Shown: piece by piece, positions 50,435-59,280 of the stretch | Layout: each line of letters starts with the position of its first letter | How positions within the stretch are numbered: position 1 is the first letter of the stretch | Assembly (NCBI RefSeq): GCF_009760925.1 | Contig: NZ_VRLV01000003.1 | Coordinates: forward strand, 434,001-498,000 | Reading direction: 5' to 3' | DNA from: Nonomuraea typhae | GTDB taxonomy: Bacteria > Actinomycetota > Actinomycetes > Streptosporangiales > Streptosporangiaceae | DNA length: 64,000 nucleotides | Position numbers and translations under genes: made by a program | Notes under the pieces: generated by a model | The model's database searches: none | Seen by the model: only the letters and a program-made list of their open reading frames with translations | Told to the model about the DNA's origin: nothing

Positions 50435-51025
50435 GTGGCCCACTACTTCTCCGAGCAGCCAGGCGCGAGCCGCAGGCCGGGCTCCGTCAGCCTCGTGCTG
50501 CCCGACCTGCACCTGCGGCTGGAGACCGACAGCGGGGTGTTCTCCCCCGAGCGGGTCGATCTGGGGACGAAGGTCCTGCTGGAGACCGTTCCGCCGCCGC
50601 CGCAGGAAGGCGACCTGCTCGACCTGGGCTGCGGCTACGGGCCGATCGCGCTGACGATGGCGGCGCGGGCGCCGGAGGCGACGGTCTGGGCCGTGGACGT
50701 GAACCGCAGGTCTCTGGAGCTCACGGAGCGCAACGCCCACACCGCGGGCCTTTACAAAGTAAGACCCGTTCATGCCGATGAAGCACCGGATGACGTGAAA
50801 TTTCGCGCTATCTGGTCAAATCCTGCGATCCGCATTGGCAAGCCGGCCCTCCACGCCATGCTCACCAGGTGGCTGTCCCGGCTGACCCCCGACGGCGTGG
50901 CCTACCTGGTCGTCCAGAAACACCTCGGCTCCGACTCGCTGCAACGCTGGCTCGGCGAACAGGGCTGGCAGGCCACCCGCGAGGCATCCCGGGCCGCGTA
51001 CCGAATCCTGAAGGTGACACGATGA
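50435..51025 (+). CDS. class I SAM-dependent methyltransferase (RsmC-like)
   Basis: A 196-residue methyltransferase: LLDLGCGYGPIALTMAARAPEATVWAVDVN is the SAM-binding motif I/II and SNPAIRIGKPALH replaces the NPP-x motif of 16S rRNA guanine-N2 methyltransferases (RsmC, RsmJ). It probably modifies a guanine in rRNA. GTG at 50435 (protein begins AHYFSEQPGA). About 90 bp near 50750-50840 are much less GC-rich than the rest. It overlaps the next methyltransferase gene by 4 bp. Confidence 0.82.
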   Translation: MAHYFSEQPGASRRPGSVSLVLPDLHLRLETDSGVFSPERVDLGTKVLLETVPPPPQEGDLLDLGCGYGPIALTMAARAPEATVWAVDVNRRSLELTERNAHTAGLYKVRPVHADEAPDDVKFRAIWSNPAIRIGKPALHAMLTRWLSRLTPDGVAYLVVQKHLGSDSLQRWLGEQGWQATREASRAAYRILKVTR

Positions 51026-51561
51026 GAAGGCAGCTTCGCCCCACGGATGTGAAGCGGCTCAACCGCACCTGGCGGCGCAACACCGAGCACCGGCTCGCGC
51101 TGATCCTGGAGTCCGTGACGGGCCCGTTCAACGTCGGCTCGATCTTCCGCAGCGCGGCCGCGTTCGGCGTGGACACCGTCTGGCTGGCCGGCAACGCCAC
51201 CCCGCCCACCAACCCCAAGGCGGGCAAGACCGCGCTCGGCACGGAGCGCCTGGTCACCTGGCACGAGGCGGTCCCCGCCGTGGACGCGGTGAAGGCGGCC
51301 CGCGAGGACGGCTACGCCGTACTCGCCATCGAGCTCACCTCGGACGCGCAGCCGATCTTCCGCGCCGACCTCGGCCGGGACGTCTGCCTGGTCGTCGGCA
51401 GCGAGGATCACGGCTGTTCGCCCGCCCTGCTGGAGGCGGCCGACGGCGCCTGCTACATCCCGCAGGTCGGGCGGGTGGGGTCGTTCAACGTCGCGGTGGC
51501 GGCGGCCATGGCGCTGGCCGAGGCCCGCCGCCAGGAATGGGCTGATCTACCCGATTCGTAA
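51022..51561 (+). CDS. SpoU/TrmH-family RNA 2'-O-methyltransferase
   Basis: A 179-residue SPOUT enzyme: LILESVTGPFNVGSIFRSAAAFGVDTVWL (motif 1), CLVVGSEDHGCSPALLEAADGACYIPQVGRVGSFNVAVAAAMALAEA (motifs 2 and 3, knotted SAM site). It methylates a 2'-OH in tRNA or rRNA. The start overlaps the previous methyltransferase stop (ATGA), so the two RNA modifiers are co-transcribed. Confidence 0.9.
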   Translation: MRRQLRPTDVKRLNRTWRRNTEHRLALILESVTGPFNVGSIFRSAAAFGVDTVWLAGNATPPTNPKAGKTALGTERLVTWHEAVPAVDAVKAAREDGYAVLAIELTSDAQPIFRADLGRDVCLVVGSEDHGCSPALLEAADGACYIPQVGRVGSFNVAVAAAMALAEARRQEWADLPDS

Positions 51562-51596
51562 CCCAAACGTTCACCCATGGAAGGCATACTCGACCC

Positions 51597-52397
51597 GTGC
51601 TCAGCCGCCGCTTCCCGTTCCTCGACCACCCGGGCCCGCTGGCCTTCGCCCACCGCGGCGGGGCGGCCGAGGGTGAGGAGAACACCGCAGCCGCCTTCGA
51701 GCGGGCCGTCGGCCTCGGCTACACCTACCTGGAGACCGACGCCCACGCCACCTCCGACGGCGTCCTGCTGGCCTTCCACGACCACACCCTCGACCGGGTG
51801 ACCGACCGGCGCGGGCGCGTCGCCGACCTGCCCTACCGGCTGGTACGGCAGGCGCGCATCGGCGGCGCGCACGAGATCCCCCTGCTGGAGGACCTCCTCG
51901 GCAGCTTTCCCGAAGCCCGGTTCAACATCGACGTGAAGGAGTCCGGCGCGATCGCCCCGCTCGCCGAGGTGATCAGGCGCACCGGCGCCTACGACCGCGT
52001 CTGCCTGACCTCCTTCTCCGACGAGCGGCTCGAGCGGGCCAGGGCGGCGATGGGCCGCGAGGTCTGCTCCTCGCTCGGGCCCCGCGGCGTGGCGGCCCTG
52101 CGCACCGCGGCCAGCACCTCCGGCTACGGCCGCCTGCTCGCCCGCCTGGCCCGCTCCGGCGTCCCCTGCGCGCAGGTCCCGATCGGCTTCCGCGGGCTGC
52201 GTGTCACGACCAAGGCCCTGGTCCGCACCGCGCACGCCGTCGGCATGCAGGTGCACGTGTGGACCATCAACGACGCCGTGCGCATGAACCACCTGCTCGA
52301 CCTCGGCGTCGACGGCATCATGACCGACAACATCTCCGGCCTGCGCGACGTCCTCGACCGGCGCGGCCTCTGGCATCCCGGCTCCCTGGCCGCATAG
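51597..52397 (+). CDS. glycerophosphodiester phosphodiesterase
   Basis: A 266-residue GDPD: HRGGAAEGEENTAAAFERAVGLGYTYLETDAHATSDGVLLAFHDHTLDRVTD contains the HRG, E-x-D and H-D-H metal and acid/base residues, and VHVWTINDAVRMNHLLDLGVDGIMTD is the C-terminal motif. It hydrolyses glycerophosphodiesters to glycerol-3-phosphate. The GTG at 51597 has CATACT 7 nt upstream, suggesting a leaderless message. It has no signal peptide. Confidence 0.92.
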   Translation: MLSRRFPFLDHPGPLAFAHRGGAAEGEENTAAAFERAVGLGYTYLETDAHATSDGVLLAFHDHTLDRVTDRRGRVADLPYRLVRQARIGGAHEIPLLEDLLGSFPEARFNIDVKESGAIAPLAEVIRRTGAYDRVCLTSFSDERLERARAAMGREVCSSLGPRGVAALRTAASTSGYGRLLARLARSGVPCAQVPIGFRGLRVTTKALVRTAHAVGMQVHVWTINDAVRMNHLLDLGVDGIMTDNISGLRDVLDRRGLWHPGSLAA

Positions 52398-52404
52398 GAG
52401 AAGC

Positions 52405-53769
52405 ATGACCGTCCCCTCGCCCCCCGCGGTCTTCGACGACTCCCCCGCCGCGCGCAAACGCGAGCAATGGGGCTGGTACTTCTACGACTGGGCCAACTCG
52501 GCCTTCCCCACGACGGTCCTGACCGTCTTCCTGGGGCCGTACCTGATCACGATCGCCGAGGCCGCCGCGAACGGCGCCCCGTACGTGGACGTCCTCGGCT
52601 TCGCCGTACGGCCCGGCGCGTACTTCTCCTTCGTCGTCGGCGTCGCCGCGGTCCTGCAGATCATCTTCATGCCGGTGGCCGGGGCGCTGGCCGACCACAC
52701 CGGGCGCAAGAAGGAGCTCATGGGCTTCTTCGCGATCGCGGGCGCGCTGGCCACGGTCTGCTTCTGGTTCGTCGGCGACGGCCGCTACATCCTCGGCGGC
52801 GTGCTGTTCCTGATCGCGAACGTGGGCTTCGCCTGCGCGTTCGTCATCTACAACTCCTTCCTGCCGGACATCGCCGCCCCCGACGAGCGGGACAAGGTCT
52901 CCGGCATGGGGTGGGGCTTCGGCTACCTCGGCGGCGGGCTGCTGCTTGCCGTGCACCTGGGGCTGTTCCTCAACGCCGAGGCCCTCGGCCTGGACGAGGG
53001 CACGGCGGTGCGCATCGCGCTCAGCTCGGCCGGCCTGTGGTGGGGCGGCTTCACGATCATCCCGATGCTGCGCCTGCGCAACCGGCACGCGCTGGCGCCG
53101 CGCCGCGAGTCGGCCGGGCAGGCGATCGGCGGCAGCTTCCGCCAGCTCGGCCGCACCGCGATCGGGCTGAGGGCCTACCCGCTGACGCTGGCGTTCCTGG
53201 TCGGCTACCTGCTCTACAACGACGGCGTGCAGACCGTGATCTCCTTCTCCGCCACGTTCGCCGAGAAGGAGCTGCAGCTCGGCAAGACGGTGCAGATCGG
53301 CGCGATCCTCATGGTGCAGTTCGTCGCGTTCTTCGGCGCGCTGCTGCTGAGCTTCGTGGCCTCCAGGGTCGGCGCCAAGAAGGTCGTGCTGGGCGCCCTG
53401 GTGGCCTGGACGGTCGTGGTGGCGATCGCCTACTTCCTGCCCGCGGGCTCGGCGGCGGCCTTCTACGCCCTGGGCTTCGCGATCGCGATCGTCATGGGCG
53501 GCACCCAGGCGCTGTCGCGGTCGCTGTTCTCCCACGTGATCCCGAAGGGCAAGGAGGCGGAGTACTACAGCCTCTACGAGATCAGCGACAAGGGCTCGAC
53601 TTTCCTCGGCTCCTTCACGCTCGGCATGGCATTCCAGATGTCGGGCAGCTACCGGCTGGCGATCATCTCGCTCATCGCCTTCTTCGTGCTGGGCGGCGCC
53701 ATCCTGGCCGCGGTCAACCTGCCCAAGGCCATCCGCGCCGCGGGCAACGCCGTCCCGGACAAGCTCTAG
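52405..53769 (+). CDS. MFS transporter, Atg22/UMF1-like
   Basis: A 454-residue transporter with about 12 hydrophobic segments. WYFYDWANSAFPTTVLTVFLGPYLI is typical of the UMF1/Atg22 branch (vacuolar effluxer-like). It follows the GDPD gene by 7 nt, so it may move a product of phospholipid turnover; this is an inference from position. The TAG overlaps the convergent HxlR stop in CTAG. Confidence 0.88.
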   Translation: MTVPSPPAVFDDSPAARKREQWGWYFYDWANSAFPTTVLTVFLGPYLITIAEAAANGAPYVDVLGFAVRPGAYFSFVVGVAAVLQIIFMPVAGALADHTGRKKELMGFFAIAGALATVCFWFVGDGRYILGGVLFLIANVGFACAFVIYNSFLPDIAAPDERDKVSGMGWGFGYLGGGLLLAVHLGLFLNAEALGLDEGTAVRIALSSAGLWWGGFTIIPMLRLRNRHALAPRRESAGQAIGGSFRQLGRTAIGLRAYPLTLAFLVGYLLYNDGVQTVISFSATFAEKELQLGKTVQIGAILMVQFVAFFGALLLSFVASRVGAKKVVLGALVAWTVVVAIAYFLPAGSAAAFYALGFAIAIVMGGTQALSRSLFSHVIPKGKEAEYYSLYEISDKGSTFLGSFTLGMAFQMSGSYRLAIISLIAFFVLGGAILAAVNLPKAIRAAGNAVPDKL

Positions 53770-54245
53770 GACGGTTTCGCCAGCACCATCGTCCCGGGGC
53801 CCTGGGCGGCTCCGGGGCCGCCGACCATGGTGATCGAGTCCGCGTCCGCGGGGCCGCCGCAGTGCGGGCAGGTCACCGTGGGCGTGAACTGCCGCCCGCA
53901 GGAGTGCACGAGCAGCGCCGGAGGGCCGCCGGGCGGCGTGGCCCAGCGGTCGCCCCAGGCCATGAGCGTGATGAGCGCGGGCACGATGTCCTTGCCCGCC
54001 TCGGTCAGGTGGTACTCGAAGCGGACCGGGCGCTCCTGGTAGGGCACCTTCTCGATCACCCCGGCCGCCTGGAGGCGTTCCAGGCGCTGGGTGAGCAGGT
54101 TGCGCGAGATCCCGAGGTCTTCGCTGAGCTGGTCGAACCTGCGCAACCCGAGGTACAGGTCGCGCAGGATCAGCGGCGTCCACGGCTCGGCCACGACGCC
54201 GACGGCCTGCGCGATCGAGCAGTGCATTTCCCCGAACCTGTTCAC
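53766..54245 (-). CDS. HxlR-family regulator with C-terminal zinc motif
   Basis: A 159-residue protein: MHCSIAQAVGVVAEPWTPLILRDLYLGLRRFDQLSEDLGISRNLLTQRLERLQAAGVIEKVPYQERPVRFEYHLTEAGKD is the HxlR winged helix, with a Cys near the N-terminus as in redox-sensing members. The C-terminal tail has VTCPHCGG. GTG at 54245 follows TATCCT by 6 nt (leaderless). A perfect 9-bp inverted repeat 23 bp upstream probably binds it and also controls the divergent NTF2-like gene. Confidence 0.87.
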   Translation of the reverse strand: MNRFGEMHCSIAQAVGVVAEPWTPLILRDLYLGLRRFDQLSEDLGISRNLLTQRLERLQAAGVIEKVPYQERPVRFEYHLTEAGKDIVPALITLMAWGDRWATPPGGPPALLVHSCGRQFTPTVTCPHCGGPADADSITMVGGPGAAQGPGTMVLAKPS

Positions 54246-54267
54246 CGGACCAGGATAGTGGGTTGAT

Positions 54268-54293
54268 AAAGTGAACCCATATGAGTTCACTTT
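54268..54293. promoter_or_regulatory. operator between hxlR and the NTF2-like gene
   Basis: AAAGTGAAC and GTTCACTTT are perfect 9-bp arms around an 8-nt spacer. The site starts 23 bp from the HxlR GTG and ends 22 bp before the NTF2-like ATG, so one regulator could control both. Confidence 0.72.
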
Positions 54294-54315
54294 CAGGACC
54301 CACTGGAGGCTCCCG

Positions 54316-54807
54316 ATGAACGCCATCACCCAGCGCTACCGCGAGGCCGGCGAGGCCAAGGACATCGCCGCCCTGATGTCCACCCTGGCCCCCGGCGTCC
54401 GCTTCCACTCCCCGCTCAGCGCCCGCGCCGGCTTCGCCGGGCACGACCAGCTCCGCGGCCTGTTCACCGTCGCCCTGGGCGCGCTGCGCGGCCTGCGCTA
54501 CCACTCCGACGTCGGCGACGACCACACCCGCATGCTCGCGGCCACCGCCCGCCTCGGCACCCGCGAACTCGAAGAGGCCACGCTCGTCCGCCTCGGCGAC
54601 GACGGCCTCATCACCGAGATCACCATGTGGATCCGCCCCCTGCCCGCCCTGACCGCCATGATGGCCGCCCTCGGCCCCGGCATGGCCCGCGCCTCCGGCA
54701 AGCCCGCCCTGGCCGCGGTCGTCGGCGGCGCGGTCAAGCCGCTGGCCTTCATGACCGACTTCGGCGACCGGACGCTGGTGCCCCTGCTCGCCCCGCCCGC
54801 CTCCTGA
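54316..54807 (+). CDS. NTF2/SnoaL-like protein under HxlR control
   Basis: A 163-residue protein with a SnoaL-like cone: YREAGEAKDIAALMSTLAPGVRFHSPLSARAGFAGHDQLRGLFTVALGAL and a late EATLVRLGDDGLITEITMWIRPLPALTAMMAALGPG. Such domains bind or isomerise small polar aromatics. ATG at 54316 has GGAGG 6 nt upstream. It diverges from hxlR with a shared operator. Confidence 0.75.
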   Translation: MNAITQRYREAGEAKDIAALMSTLAPGVRFHSPLSARAGFAGHDQLRGLFTVALGALRGLRYHSDVGDDHTRMLAATARLGTRELEEATLVRLGDDGLITEITMWIRPLPALTAMMAALGPGMARASGKPALAAVVGGAVKPLAFMTDFGDRTLVPLLAPPAS

Positions 54808-54813
54808 CCCCGA

Positions 54814-56163
54814 TCACGCCGGGCGGACGTGGGCGCAGTGCCGGAAGACGTCGTCCGGGTCCCAGGCCGCCTTCACCCGCTGCAGCCGGCTGTACCGCTC
54901 CTCCCCCATCGCCCAGCGGACCCGGTCCTCGTCCGGCGACTCCAGGTTCAGGTAGGTGCCGGTCACCTCGTGGCCCCGGATCGCGGCCGTCACCTTCTCC
55001 GCCCAGGTCTCGTTGACCAGGTCGGCGGCCGGGTCGATCCAGATGGCCATGGGGTGGATGAGGTACTGCCCGCCGTACCGGCTGGGGAAGGCCGAGTCCG
55101 GGGCGCCGCGCACCGCGTCCGTCACCGTCGAGACCGTCACCTGCGAGAACGGGCTCGGCGCCGACAACACCGCCTCCTGCAGGTCGGCCACGAGCCGCGG
55201 GCCGACCTCGCGCACGTACTCCGCGCCCCATCGGTTGCGCCGCCCGGGCGGGGCGCCCTCGTCCAGCATCGACTGCAGCGCCGTGTACGGCATTGGACCC
55301 ACGGCGTCGAACAGCGGCGCCTCCGCCGCGCGCAGGGGCTGAAGCACGTCGCCCGCCGCCTCCGCGGGGCCGAACCAGACCGGCACCACCGCGACGATCG
55401 GCCGCCCGACCACGTTGCCCGGGACGAACGGCGCGGGCGGCGCCGTCATGAACACCGCAGCCCAGGCGAAGTCCGGGCCGGACGGCACGGCGGCCAGCGC
55501 GTCCATGACCGCGGGCGCGTCGGCCACCCGGTAGCCGATCATGCCGCTGACCACCGTCGGCCCCACCGGGTGCAGCCGGAAGGTGAAGGAGGTGACCACC
55601 CCGAAGTTGCCGCCCCCGCCGCGCAGCGCCCACATGAGCTCCGGCTCGTCCTCGCCGGTGACGTCCACGATCCGCCCGCCGGCCGTGACCATCTCGGCCC
55701 CGACGAGGTTGTCACAGGCCAGGCCGTGCCGCGTGGACAGCCACCCGTCGCCGCCGCCCAGCGTCAGGCCCGCCACCCCCGTGTGGCTCACCCGCCCGCC
55801 CGGCACCGCCAGCCCGTGCGCCTGCGTGGCCTGGTCGACGTCGCGCCACGTCGCGCCGCCGCCCACCACCGCCGTGCGCGCCCGCGCGTCCACGGTGACG
55901 CCGCGCAGCGCCGACAGGTCGACGACCAGGTCACCGCCGAGCGCCCGCCCCGCCACGCCGTGGCCGCCGCCGCGCACGCTCACCTGCATACCGTGCCGGC
56001 GCGCGTGCTCCAGCGCCGCCACCACGTCCTCCGCCCCGCTCACCCGCACGAGCATCGCGGGCCTGCGCTCGATCATGCTGTTGTGCAGGGCCCTGGCGTC
56101 CTCGTAGCCGGGATCCCGCGGAGTGAGCACTTCTCCGTGTACGGCGGGCCGCATCATCGTCAT
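54814..56163 (-). CDS. FAD-binding oxidoreductase, berberine-bridge-enzyme family
   Basis: A 449-residue flavoenzyme. Flavin-binding PCMH domain: RGGGHGVAGRALGGDLVVDLS, where His of GGHG is the covalent FAD attachment; GLTLGGGDGWLSTRHGLACDNL; NFGVVTSFTFRLHP; the C-terminal BBE segment ends WDPDDVFRH. The Cys of the bicovalent G-x-C motif is Thr (HTGVAGL), so attachment is through His only. It oxidises alcohols, sugars or alkaloid-like substrates, producing H2O2. The ATG at 56163 is only 3 nt from GGAGG; 56157 or 56154 may be the true start. Divergent from the SARP gene. Confidence 0.88.
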   Translation of the reverse strand: MTMMRPAVHGEVLTPRDPGYEDARALHNSMIERRPAMLVRVSGAEDVVAALEHARRHGMQVSVRGGGHGVAGRALGGDLVVDLSALRGVTVDARARTAVVGGGATWRDVDQATQAHGLAVPGGRVSHTGVAGLTLGGGDGWLSTRHGLACDNLVGAEMVTAGGRIVDVTGEDEPELMWALRGGGGNFGVVTSFTFRLHPVGPTVVSGMIGYRVADAPAVMDALAAVPSGPDFAWAAVFMTAPPAPFVPGNVVGRPIVAVVPVWFGPAEAAGDVLQPLRAAEAPLFDAVGPMPYTALQSMLDEGAPPGRRNRWGAEYVREVGPRLVADLQEAVLSAPSPFSQVTVSTVTDAVRGAPDSAFPSRYGGQYLIHPMAIWIDPAADLVNETWAEKVTAAIRGHEVTGTYLNLESPDEDRVRWAMGEERYSRLQRVKAAWDPDDVFRHCAHVRPA

Positions 56164-56179
56164 CGTCCTCCCCTGACCT

Positions 56180-56244
56180 GGTGAAACGGTGGAACCCTAG
56201 AGTCCGTACCCCGCCTTGCACCCCCGTTTCACCGGCGTCTCACC
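56180..56244. promoter_or_regulatory. SARP-type repeat operators between the flavoenzyme and SARP gene
   Basis: GGTGAAAC (56180-56187) is directly followed by GGTGGAAC (56188-56195). On the minus strand GGTGAGAC (56244-56237) and GGTGAAAC (56233-56226) are 11 bp apart, the spacing of SARP heptamers. The outer repeats form an inverted 10-bp pair (56180-56189, 56224-56233). SARP -10 TACTGT is at 56259-56264. Confidence 0.6.
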
Positions 56245-56269
56245 AGTGTGACCTGCGATACTGTCCGCC

Positions 56270-59236
56270 ATGCCCGCCCCCTCCGGCCTGGACGTCCTCG
56301 TGCTCGGACCGGTCGTCGCCGGCGACGTCCGCGTGGACCGGCTCCTCGAACGCGCGCTGCTGGCCCGCCTCGCGCTCGCGTCCGGGCGGCCCGTGCCCGA
56401 CGACCGCCTCGCCGCCGACCTGTGGGGCGAATCCGAACTCACCCGCCCCGCGGAACGCCTCCGGGTCCTCGCCTCCCGCCTGCGCGCCGCCCTGTCCCCG
56501 TCGCCCGGATCCCACCTGACCAGGACGCCCGGCGGCTACCGCCTGGACGCCCGGCCCGCCGACCTCGGCACCGCCCGGGAGGCGGCCGAACGCGCCCATG
56601 CCGCCGTCCGTGCCGGGGACCACGAGCGGGCCAGGGACGCCGCCGCCACGGCGCTCGCCCAGTGGCGCGGGGCGGCTCTGGAAGACCTGCGGGCCATTCC
56701 CTACGCGGCCGCCGAGGGCGCACGGCTGGACGCCTGGCGGCTGGACCTGCTCGTCGAGCGGCTCACCGCCGACCTGGCGCTGGGGTCCGCGGCCGAGGTC
56801 CATGCCGAGCTGGCCCGGCTGGCCGGCGAACATCCCCTGCACGAGCGGCTGCACGGGCTGCTGGCGCTGGCCCTTTACCAGACGGGGCGGCAGGCCGAGG
56901 CGCTGGAACGGCTGACGGGGCTGCGCCGTACGCTCGCGGGGGAGCTCGGGGTGGATCCGGCGCCGGAGACGGCGCGGCTGGAGTTGCTGATCCTGCGGCA
57001 GGACCCTTCCCTTGGCCTGCCGGACCGCCCATCGCCGGCCTCGTTAACGGTCCCCCAGGCGGCGGAGCCGCCCTCCGGTGCCGAGACGGCGCAGCCGGTT
57101 CGCGGGGCTTCCCCTCGGCTGCCGGGGCCGATGACCAGTTTCGTCGGGCGGGACGCCGATCTGGCCGCGCTGGTGGACCGGCTGGCGCGGCCCGGGCTGG
57201 TCACGCTCACCGGCGGGCCGGGCAGCGGCAAGTCCAGGCTGGCGATCGAGGCGGCCAGGGCCGTGGCCGCCGGTCGGGCGGTCACGGTGGTGGAGCTGGC
57301 GCCGCTGGCGCGGCGAGAGGCGATCTGGGCCGCGCTGGGCGCCGAACCGGGTGCCGACGACCCGGTTCAGGAGACGGCCAGGCGGCTGGAGGGCGGGCTG
57401 CTGGTGCTCGACAACGCCGAGCACCTGGTGGAACCCGCCGCCGATCTGGTGACGGCGCTGCTGGGCCGTACCTCGGCGCTGACCGTGCTCGTCACCTCGC
57501 AACGCCCGCTGCTGGCCGCCGGTGAAGAGCTGCACCGCGTCGGGCCCCTGGCCGGCGCGGCGGCGGCCCGGCTGTTCCGCGAGCGGTGCGCCCCGGACCA
57601 GGCGTCGGCCGGAGCCGAGGCCGTGACGGCGATCTGCGCGGCCGTGGACCGGCTGCCGCTGGGCATCGAGCTGGCCGCCGGACTCACCCGGGTGCTCACC
57701 GTGGAGCAGCTGGCCGCACGAGTGGAGGACCGGCTGCGGCTGCTGGTGGGCGGCCGGCGCGATGCGGGCAACCGGCACACCAGCCTGCGTGCCGCCCTCG
57801 ACTGGAGCCACGACCTGCTGGAGGGACGCGAGCGCGCGGTGCTGCGCATGGTGTCGGTGTTCAGCGGCGGCTTCACGCTCGAGGCGGCGGAGCACGTCGC
57901 CGCCTATCTGAGCGACCCGGCCCTGAGCGATCAGCCGGACCCGGTTCCCGCCGGTGACGTGGCACCGGCGCTGGCGGAGCTGGTCGATCGGAGTCTGGTC
58001 ACCGTCGAGGCGCACGGCGGCAGGCGGTTCGGGCTGCTGGAGACGGTCAAGGACTACGCGCGGGCGCGGCTGGGCGAAAGCGGCGAAGGCGAGGCGGTGC
58101 GCGGGGGGCATCTGGCGTGGTGCCTGGAGTTCGCCACGCGGATGGGTGAGCCCGACGACTTCGCCACCGCCGAGTCGGTCACGGCGCTGTTCGCCGAGTG
58201 GCCCAACCTCCTCGACGCGCTCGACGCCGCACCGGGCACCGGCCGGGCGGCCGGCGGGCTACGGCTGGCGCTGGCCATGCACACCCCGTGGCTGATCCGC
58301 GGCTGGTACCGCGAGGCTGAGCGGCACTTCGCCGCCCTGGCCGACGCGCCGGGCGCCACCGTGGCGGAGCGGGCCGCCGCGCTGTGCGACCACGGGTTCG
58401 TCAGCACCATGATCGGCCGCTTCGACGAGGCCGCCGACCTGCTGGCCAAGGCCGACAAACTGGCCGGGGACGACACGCTCGCCATGAACGTGCGCTACTA
58501 CCGCGGCATCGTCGAGATCGAGCGCGGACGGCTGCGCGACGCCCTGCCGCCGCTGCTCGACGGGCTGGCGCTGGCGGAACGGCTGGCCAACCGGCAGCGG
58601 ATGTCGGCCTTCGCCGACGCGCTCGGCACGCTGCACCTGTACGCGGGCGACGCCGAGGCGGCTCTGGACCGGTACGTCATGGCCAACGCCCTCGACCGGG
58701 AGAGCGGCGACGAGCACGGCCTGGCCCGCGGCCTCAGCAACCAGGCGCAGGCGCTGCTCGGCATGGGACGTCCCCGGGAGGCGGTGGCCTGCGCGGAGGA
58801 GTCCGGCCACTACGCCCGGCGCCTCGACGACCGGCAGATCCTGCCGCTGAACGAGCAGGTCCGCGGCAACGCGGCCATGGCGGCGGGCGACCTGGGCACG
58901 GCCGAGTCGCACCTGCGGGCGGCGCTGGCCTACGCCGAGGAGGACGGCACCGGGGCGGGGATGGCGCACATCGACCTGGCCGACGTGCTGATCCTGCGCG
59001 GTGCGACGGACGAGGCGGCGACGCTGCTGGCCGCCGTCTACGCCGAAGCGCCGGAGGGCAGCACCCCCTGGCTGGCCGCCGAGGCGGTCTCGGCCGCCCT
59101 GGCGCTGGCCCGGGGCGAGCGCGACACCGCCCTGGGCCTGGCCGAGGCGGCGACGGGCCGGTACGCGGCCTCCGGCTTCGGCTGGCCCCGATACGCCGGC
59201 CGGCTGGCGGCGGTACGAGAGGAACTGGGGCTGTAG
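56270..59236 (+). CDS. SARP/AfsR-type regulator (BTAD, NB-ARC, TPR)
   Basis: A 988-residue regulator. Residues about 10-95 are an OmpR-type winged helix (LLERALLARLALASGRPVPDDRLAADLWGESELTRPAERLRVLASRLRAALSPS); about 100-250 a bacterial transcriptional activation domain; about 290-560 an STAND/NB-ARC ATPase with Walker A GGPGSGKS (about 316-323), Walker B LLVLDNAEHL and RLPLGIELAAGL; the C-terminus is a TPR array. Large SARPs activate secondary-metabolite genes or nearby enzymes. TACTGT is 5 nt before the ATG, so translation is probably leaderless. It diverges from the flavoenzyme across repeat operators, which it likely binds. Confidence 0.92.
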   Translation: MPAPSGLDVLVLGPVVAGDVRVDRLLERALLARLALASGRPVPDDRLAADLWGESELTRPAERLRVLASRLRAALSPSPGSHLTRTPGGYRLDARPADLGTAREAAERAHAAVRAGDHERARDAAATALAQWRGAALEDLRAIPYAAAEGARLDAWRLDLLVERLTADLALGSAAEVHAELARLAGEHPLHERLHGLLALALYQTGRQAEALERLTGLRRTLAGELGVDPAPETARLELLILRQDPSLGLPDRPSPASLTVPQAAEPPSGAETAQPVRGASPRLPGPMTSFVGRDADLAALVDRLARPGLVTLTGGPGSGKSRLAIEAARAVAAGRAVTVVELAPLARREAIWAALGAEPGADDPVQETARRLEGGLLVLDNAEHLVEPAADLVTALLGRTSALTVLVTSQRPLLAAGEELHRVGPLAGAAAARLFRERCAPDQASAGAEAVTAICAAVDRLPLGIELAAGLTRVLTVEQLAARVEDRLRLLVGGRRDAGNRHTSLRAALDWSHDLLEGRERAVLRMVSVFSGGFTLEAAEHVAAYLSDPALSDQPDPVPAGDVAPALAELVDRSLVTVEAHGGRRFGLLETVKDYARARLGESGEGEAVRGGHLAWCLEFATRMGEPDDFATAESVTALFAEWPNLLDALDAAPGTGRAAGGLRLALAMHTPWLIRGWYREAERHFAALADAPGATVAERAAALCDHGFVSTMIGRFDEAADLLAKADKLAGDDTLAMNVRYYRGIVEIERGRLRDALPPLLDGLALAERLANRQRMSAFADALGTLHLYAGDAEAALDRYVMANALDRESGDEHGLARGLSNQAQALLGMGRPREAVACAEESGHYARRLDDRQILPLNEQVRGNAAMAAGDLGTAESHLRAALAYAEEDGTGAGMAHIDLADVLILRGATDEAATLLAAVYAEAPEGSTPWLAAEAVSAALALARGERDTALGLAEAATGRYAASGFGWPRYAGRLAAVREELGL

Positions 59237-59280
59237 GGCCTGGCCCGCCGCCTCCAGGAGAACCCCGGGCACCCGGCCTC

